Shown: positions 14,683 to 18,390 of the stretch, piece by piece
Layout: every line of letters starts with the position of its first letter
Numbering within the stretch: the stretch's first letter is position 1
From: JABCZZ01 sp964454545
GTDB taxonomy: Bacteria > Pseudomonadota > Alphaproteobacteria > Rickettsiales > JABCZZ01
Direction of reading: 5' to 3'
Assembly (NCBI GenBank): GCA_964454545.1
Contig: CAYVTI010000043.1
Span: forward strand, 1 to 18,390
Length of the DNA: 18,390 bases
Notes under the pieces: model-generated
Database searches by the model: none
Told to the model about the DNA's origin: nothing
Seen by the model: only the letters and a program-made list of their open reading frames with translations
Program-made: the position numbers and the translations under genes

Positions 14683-15652
14683 CGGCTTCGGCTTCGGCTT
14701 CCTTCACCTGCGATGATGGCTTGCCGTTCTGCGCTGCCTTAGCGGTCTTTGATGCAGTTTCATCCGTAATTACTGCGTTGTTTTTCTGGATTGACGCAGC
14801 AGGCATTTCACTGCCAGCTTTTCCTTTTTTTCCCAGCAGGCCGGCAAAGATATTGTAAAAGAAGGAATGGAGCACTGCGTAGGGTATGCCAAGTCCTGCA
14901 TCCATTGCCACGCTTTCATGAATGAATTTCCAGCGCTCTTTCCCTTCCGCAGGCGGAATTTTCTTGAACGACTCCGGACCGAATCCCATCTTCTTCGCTG
15001 TTGCGTCGCTGGCGTGTTCCACATGGTTGAACCAGACTTTATCAGCCGCTTTCTTGCTGGTCGGGATCAAGACCATGGCAAGCAGCGGCGCCAGCGCGAA
15101 GAAACGCGCGATGAGGCCACTGGTGAAATCCTTCTTCGGCGCATTATCAATATCACTATAGGCTTCCTGGAATTTCGAATCGTTTTCAACTTTATCCTTG
15201 CCATATATGAGCCGGTCATAGAATTTCACTATCGCCTTTTTGATTTTTTTGCTTTCCAGCACCATGAGCGGCGGAATCGTAAACATGCCGCCAGCGATAA
15301 TGCTCATGAACATATTGCCGTAACCGGCACTGCTTTTCCGCTGCGCGTCGTTTTTGATGAGCGGCTTTAAGGCCTTGTCGAAGAAGCTGGTTATCGGCCC
15401 GCTCCAGTATTTCTTGCCAAAATCCGTGTATTTGGTGAAATAGGCGAAACTGACGCCGGACATCGCATTGAATATCCAGTCAATGCCGAGATAGGTGCTC
15501 CAGTGGTGGATGCGCTCGCCTGCAGTGACAAAGCCGCTTTTCTTGTCAGGATAATTGGAAGCGAGCGGCGCTTCTTCTTCCGACCCGAGAGAAGGCGCTA
15601 TATCGCGCAGGGTCTCTTTAAACCTGTTTTCCTGCGGCTTATTATCTTCCAT
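14651..15652 (-). CDS. Unrecognised multi-pass membrane protein
   Basis: I do not recognise this 333-residue protein. Residues 1-50 are polar and charged (acidic run EEEAP). Hydrophobic segments lie at about 112-132 (MFMSIIAGGMFTIPPLMVL), 180-198 (LIARFFALAPLLAMVLIPT) and 253-273 (GLGIPYAVLHSFFYNIFAGLL), with a weaker one at 53-72. Lys-rich stretches flank each. The C-terminal 50 residues are low-complexity, rich in Ala, Lys, Glu and Gln, and probably disordered. No catalytic motif is evident. The ATG at 15652 was preferred over a GTG at 15664 because AAAGG lies upstream of it. Codon use and the long unbroken frame support a real gene. It is convergent with MaoC (32-bp overlap) and divergent from the FMN reductase gene. 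An inner-membrane location is inferred; its function is unknown. Confidence 0.75.
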   Translation of the reverse strand: MEDNKPQENRFKETLRDIAPSLGSEEEAPLASNYPDKKSGFVTAGERIHHWSTYLGIDWIFNAMSGVSFAYFTKYTDFGKKYWSGPITSFFDKALKPLIKNDAQRKSSAGYGNMFMSIIAGGMFTIPPLMVLESKKIKKAIVKFYDRLIYGKDKVENDSKFQEAYSDIDNAPKKDFTSGLIARFFALAPLLAMVLIPTSKKAADKVWFNHVEHASDATAKKMGFGPESFKKIPPAEGKERWKFIHESVAMDAGLGIPYAVLHSFFYNIFAGLLGKKGKAGSEMPAASIQKNNAVITDETASKTAKAAQNGKPSSQVKEAEAEAAISQATAVAR

Positions 15653-15866
15653 AACAACCAGCACCTTTGATAAAATCAGTAAATTCCATATTTAAATTTA
15701 CTATAGGCAGGTGGTATAGTCCATGCGCAGATTGTGAAGATATTGTGACAAATCATGATGTTAGGCAATAACAGGCACCCTCTAACATATTGTAAAATAA
15801 TATTATCCCTATTCCGGAAAAATTGATTTATGAATAGAATGTTAAACTATTGCGGAGGCGCACAAG

Positions 15867-16415
15867 ATGAAAATATTGTTTTTCGCAGGCTCCCTGAGAG
15901 CCGATTCCTGCAACAAGAAATTCGTGCGCGAGGCCCTGCGCCTTGTGGGGGAAAAAGGCGGACATACGACCGAATATGCGGATTTGAAGGATTACCCCAT
16001 GCCTCCTTATGACGGAGACATCGAGACAGGCAGCGGCGTGCCGGAGAGTACAAAGCGTTTCGGCGCAAAAATCATGAGTGCGGATGCGCTTATCCTCTCC
16101 ACGCCCGAATATAACGGTTCGATTCCCGGCATACTTAAAAATGTCATCGACTGGCTGTCGCGTGAAAATCCCGTGTCGCTTACCGGCAAGCCCCTCCTGC
16201 TGCTTGCCGCCTCTCCCGGCGCGCTGGGCGGGGTAAGGAGCCTGTGGCATTCGCGCATACCGTTGGAAGTACTGGGAGTTTATGTGCATCCCGGGATGAT
16301 GGGACTGCAAAATGCCTATAATGCCTTCGATGACAAAGGGCGTCTGAAAGAGGAAAAAACCGTGCAACAGCTGCAGAAATTACTTGATCAATTCCTGAAT
16401 CATATTAGGCGATAG
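15867..16415 (+). CDS. NADPH-dependent FMN reductase family protein
   Basis: This 182-residue flavodoxin-fold oxidoreductase probably reduces quinones, chromate, azo compounds or free flavin with NAD(P)H. The phosphate-binding loop of FMN is GSLRADSCNKKF (8-19), and the isoalloxazine-binding motif is STPEYNGSIPGILKNVIDW (78-96). A third family segment, AASPGALGGVRS, starts at 114. The length is normal. The ATG at 15867 has an excellent site, GGAGG at 15854-15858. It is the first gene of an apparent three-gene plus-strand operon with OsmC two bases downstream and the GNAT gene after it. This suggests a role in redox or electrophile stress. The exact substrate cannot be read from sequence. Confidence 0.9.
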   Translation: MKILFFAGSLRADSCNKKFVREALRLVGEKGGHTTEYADLKDYPMPPYDGDIETGSGVPESTKRFGAKIMSADALILSTPEYNGSIPGILKNVIDWLSRENPVSLTGKPLLLLAASPGALGGVRSLWHSRIPLEVLGVYVHPGMMGLQNAYNAFDDKGRLKEEKTVQQLQKLLDQFLNHIRR

Positions 16416-16417
16416 AT

Positions 16418-16822
16418 ATGAGGGAAGAAACCATATATTCCCATGTTGCGGAAACCGGAGAAAATACGTATGCGGTGGATATCGAGGTATCGGGACACCA
16501 CATCAAAGGCGATGAGCCCATTGTTTTCGGCGGCGGCAACACAGGACCCACACCTTATGACCTCCTGCTCGCGGCACTGGGAGAATGCAGCGCCATGACC
16601 GTGCGCTGGTATGCAAGACAGAAAAACTGGCCGCTTACGAAAGTGGAAGTAGCTCTCAGCTACCAGAAAAAAGACAAGGTGGATCATTTTGAAAAGAAAA
16701 TCGTTGTTCACGGCGATCGATTGACTCCCGAGCAGAAAGCGAAGCTGGTAGAAATTGCTGCCAAGTGCCCGGTACAGCGCACGTTGGAATCGGGCGCCGT
16801 CATTGATACCGTGGCAGGGTAA
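16418..16822 (+). CDS. OsmC/Ohr family protein (YhfA-like)
   Basis: This 134-residue protein belongs to the OsmC family of thiol-dependent peroxidases. It has GGGNTGPTPYDLLLAALGEC (38-57) with the first Cys at 57 and AAKCPVQRTLE (114-124) with the second at 117. These two cysteines reduce organic hydroperoxides in characterised OsmC and Ohr proteins. The sequence is closer to the YhfA-like branch than to classic Ohr, so peroxidase activity is likely but not certain. It starts two bases after the FMN reductase stop, with AGG about ten bases upstream of the ATG. Pairing with a flavin reductase is consistent with a small oxidative-stress operon. Confidence 0.88.
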   Translation: MREETIYSHVAETGENTYAVDIEVSGHHIKGDEPIVFGGGNTGPTPYDLLLAALGECSAMTVRWYARQKNWPLTKVEVALSYQKKDKVDHFEKKIVVHGDRLTPEQKAKLVEIAAKCPVQRTLESGAVIDTVAG

Positions 16823-16827
16823 CAGGA

Positions 16828-17355
16828 ATGCTGGAAATCAATATACGCGAAACATCGCTCAAGGATTGCCCCGTCATATTTGAACTCATTAAGGAACTTG
16901 CCCAATACGAGAAGCTTGCGCACCAGGTGGCAGCGGATATAAAAACCCTGGAAAACAGCCTGTTCGGTGCAAACCCGAAAGCGTTCGCGCTGCTTGCGGA
17001 AGTGGATGGAAACATCGCCGGTTTATGTCTCTATTTCTATAATTTTTCTACTTTCCTAGGCAGGCCGGGAATTTATATAGAGGATATTTTCGTCAAGGAG
17101 CGGTACCGCAAGCGCGGCATCGGCAGGCGCTTCTTTTCCCGGATAACGGAAATCGCAAAGGCGGAGAATTGCGGACGCATCGAATGGTGGGTGCTTGACT
17201 GGAACAGGGACGCCATCGATTTTTATACCACGCTGGGCGCGGAAGCGATGTCGGAATGGACGGTCTACCGGATTACGGAGGATAAATTTTCCGCTCTCAC
17301 CGCAGGTAAAGCAGATCCTCAAAAAACGCGCCAAACGGCAGCGCAGGATGCCTGA
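16828..17355 (+). CDS. GNAT N-acetyltransferase (SSAT-like)
   Basis: This 175-residue acetyl-CoA-dependent transferase resembles the spermidine/spermine and thialysine N-acetyltransferase (SSAT1/2) branch. Matching segments are ELAQYEKL (23-30), LYFYNFSTFLGRPGIYIEDIFV (68-89), the acetyl-CoA loop RKRGIG (94-99) and WVLDWNRDAIDFYTTLGA (121-138), in which Tyr133 corresponds to the SSAT general acid. The last 15-20 residues are polar, extend past the usual family end, and lie within a 59-bp overlap with the convergent peptidase gene. It starts five bases after the OsmC stop and so is probably co-transcribed. The likely acceptor is a polyamine, diamine or lysine analogue, but this is not established. 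Confidence 0.87.
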   Translation: MLEINIRETSLKDCPVIFELIKELAQYEKLAHQVAADIKTLENSLFGANPKAFALLAEVDGNIAGLCLYFYNFSTFLGRPGIYIEDIFVKERYRKRGIGRRFFSRITEIAKAENCGRIEWWVLDWNRDAIDFYTTLGAEAMSEWTVYRITEDKFSALTAGKADPQKTRQTAAQDA

Positions 17356-17989
17356 CCTGAATCTCCAGAATCCACTTTCCGTTTTCGACTTTTTCAGGGA
17401 AATGGTTGATGCCGCGCTTCCAGCCACGATGCGGGAACATGCCGATCAGGTGCCCTGCAGGATCGAGATTCCATTTTACTTCGAACTTGAGAACCAGCCC
17501 GTATATATATTCGTATAGCTGAACTCCGGAGGGATTGACCTCCTTCCAGAAGTCCACCGCCTCATCAAAAATCCTTTTGCTGGCGCGGGCAACCTTTTCA
17601 TATTCGGCGTTTTGCCCGAACACCACCGTGCGGCCCGCATCGCCTTCGATACCACCCTGCACTATTCCGATATCAACGAACGCTATATCATTTTCCTGCA
17701 GAACTTTATCTTCCGCTGCCTTATCCATGAACGTAAGCAGCGTATGTTCCCCGAACCGCACATGAGGAGGATGCCATGTGCGCTCTATCCCTCGTTTAGT
17801 AAACAGATCAAGTGCAAACCGCTTCACTTCACTTTCACGCACACCGGGTTTCAGAAAGCCGATGATTTCGTCGAGCAATTCATGGGCAACCCGGGCACGC
17901 GAGATAGCGTCTTCCACGTTCTGCTGCGCGCAGTACTGCCTTGTACTTGCTATTCTCTCAGCCGTTTCATCCGTAGCGTCAGGCAGCAT
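17297..17989 (-). CDS. M24-fold (pita-bread) metallopeptidase, stand-alone
   Basis: This 230-residue protein is a single creatinase/aminopeptidase fold (M24: methionine aminopeptidase, Xaa-Pro peptidase). All five dinuclear metal ligands appear in order: Asp106 (AFVDIG), Asp117 (EGDAGRT), His180 (AGHLIG), Glu209 (ILEIQ) and Glu224 (FFEDLL). It lacks the N-terminal domain of aminopeptidase P. It also lacks the usual methionine aminopeptidase HGIP segment and has WHPPHVRFG (72-80) in the corresponding region, so its substrate is unclear. The ATG at 17989 overlaps the aconitase stop by 11 bp with no clear ribosome site, suggesting translational coupling. Its 3' end overlaps the GNAT gene by 59 bp. 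Peptidase activity is likely, but a non-peptidase pita-bread role is possible. Confidence 0.85.
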   Translation of the reverse strand: MLPDATDETAERIASTRQYCAQQNVEDAISRARVAHELLDEIIGFLKPGVRESEVKRFALDLFTKRGIERTWHPPHVRFGEHTLLTFMDKAAEDKVLQENDIAFVDIGIVQGGIEGDAGRTVVFGQNAEYEKVARASKRIFDEAVDFWKEVNPSGVQLYEYIYGLVLKFEVKWNLDPAGHLIGMFPHRGWKRGINHFPEKVENGKWILEIQVRHPALPFGAFFEDLLYLR

Positions 17990-18390
17990 GCTTGGTTTTC
18001 ATCAGGTTACTCAGCACGTATTGCAGGATGCCGCCGCTCTTGAAGTATTCAACTTCGTCCAGCGTATCGATACGGCACAGAAGCGACGTAACTTCCTTGC
18101 TGCCATCCTTGCGGACAACGGTGCAGGCCACATCCATGCGTGGTTTTATCCCGCCGCTTATTCCACTGATCGTTACGGTTTCCGTGCCATCAATCCGGAG
18201 GGTCTTGCGATCCACGCCGTTCTTGAACACGAGCGGAAGCACTCCCATGCCCACGAGGTTGGAACGGTGGATACGCTCGAAGCTTTCCGCGATCACGGCT
18301 TTTACACCGAGCAGATTGGTGCCCTTAGCCGCCCAGTCGCGCGAGGAGCCGGTGCCGTATTCCTTCCCGGCAATGATGACCAGAGGAATA
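17979..18390 (-). CDS. acnA: Aconitate hydratase A, C-terminal part (runs off right edge)
   Basis: The visible 136 codons are the C-terminal swivel domain of an AcnA/IRP1-type aconitase, which interconverts citrate and isocitrate in the TCA cycle. Diagnostic residues are AGKEYGTGSSRDWAAKGT (active-site Ser-Ser-Arg-Asp) followed by LLGVKAVIAESFERIHRSNL with a conserved Arg, then VGMGVLPL. The frame continues unbroken to the window edge, so the start and the iron-sulfur cysteines lie outside. The C-terminus (LSNLMKTKHAA) is complete, ending at the TGA at 17979-17981. The AcnB type is excluded by domain order and motif wording. The M24 peptidase gene overlaps its end by 11 bp. Confidence 0.95.
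   Translation of the reverse strand, partial: IPLVIIAGKEYGTGSSRDWAAKGTNLLGVKAVIAESFERIHRSNLVGMGVLPLVFKNGVDRKTLRIDGTETVTISGISGGIKPRMDVACTVVRKDGSKEVTSLLCRIDTLDEVEYFKSGGILQYVLSNLMKTKHAA

Noticed and set aside
15665..15866. Promoter hexamers for the FMN reductase operon (TTGATT...ACTATT near 15823-15851)
   Set aside because: The implied start site would fall inside the ribosome-binding site; other pairs in this AT-rich stretch are no better.

Overview
The window looks like chromosome from a Gram-negative bacterium, most likely an alphaproteobacterium. This rests on a cytoplasmic kinase with HAMP repeats, a palindromic repeat that reads VMPAxAGMT, a liu-type leucine catabolic cluster, and roughly 50-55% G+C by eye. 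No ribosomal RNA marker is present, so the assignment is an inference. I saw no tRNA, rRNA, CRISPR array, insertion sequence or prophage gene.

Layout. 1-1041 (minus): 5' part of a HAMP-repeat sensor kinase that runs off the left edge; its visible HAMP repeats have a 276-bp period. 1042-1501: intergenic, with three palindromic elements. 1502-2335 (plus): YafJ-like class II glutamine amidotransferase. 2376-14111 (minus): nine closely packed catabolic genes. In transcription order these are AMP-forming acyl-CoA synthetase, acyl-CoA dehydrogenase, aldehyde dehydrogenase, methylcrotonyl-CoA carboxylase beta subunit, methylglutaconyl-CoA hydratase, biotin carboxylase, separate biotin carrier protein, HMG-CoA lyase and a ThDP-dependent 2-keto acid decarboxylase. 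14112-14217: divergent promoter region with a 23-bp dyad. 14218-14682 (plus): MaoC-like hydratase. 14651-15652 (minus): unrecognised membrane protein. 15867-17355 (plus): FMN reductase, OsmC-like protein and GNAT acetyltransferase, probably co-transcribed. 17297-17989 and 17979-18390 (minus): M24-fold metallopeptidase downstream of a partial aconitase.

How the genes work together. The minus-strand block holds the lower leucine/isovalerate pathway (dehydrogenase, carboxylase, hydratase, lyase), which yields acetoacetate and acetyl-CoA. It also holds three genes that together could make the acyl-CoA substrate without branched-chain keto acid dehydrogenase: keto acid to aldehyde (decarboxylase), aldehyde to acid (aldehyde dehydrogenase), acid to acyl-CoA (synthetase). 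This Ehrlich-type entry into a liu pathway is the most interesting system-level reading, but it is an inference from gene content. The carboxylase alpha subunit is split into two genes at a domain boundary through an ATGA overlap. The acyl-CoA dehydrogenase has its catalytic Glu at the usual position rather than the isovaleryl-CoA dehydrogenase position. Synthetase, dehydrogenase and split carboxylase together recall the Bacillus yng operon. No aminotransferase, electron-transfer flavoprotein or transcriptional regulator lies in the window.
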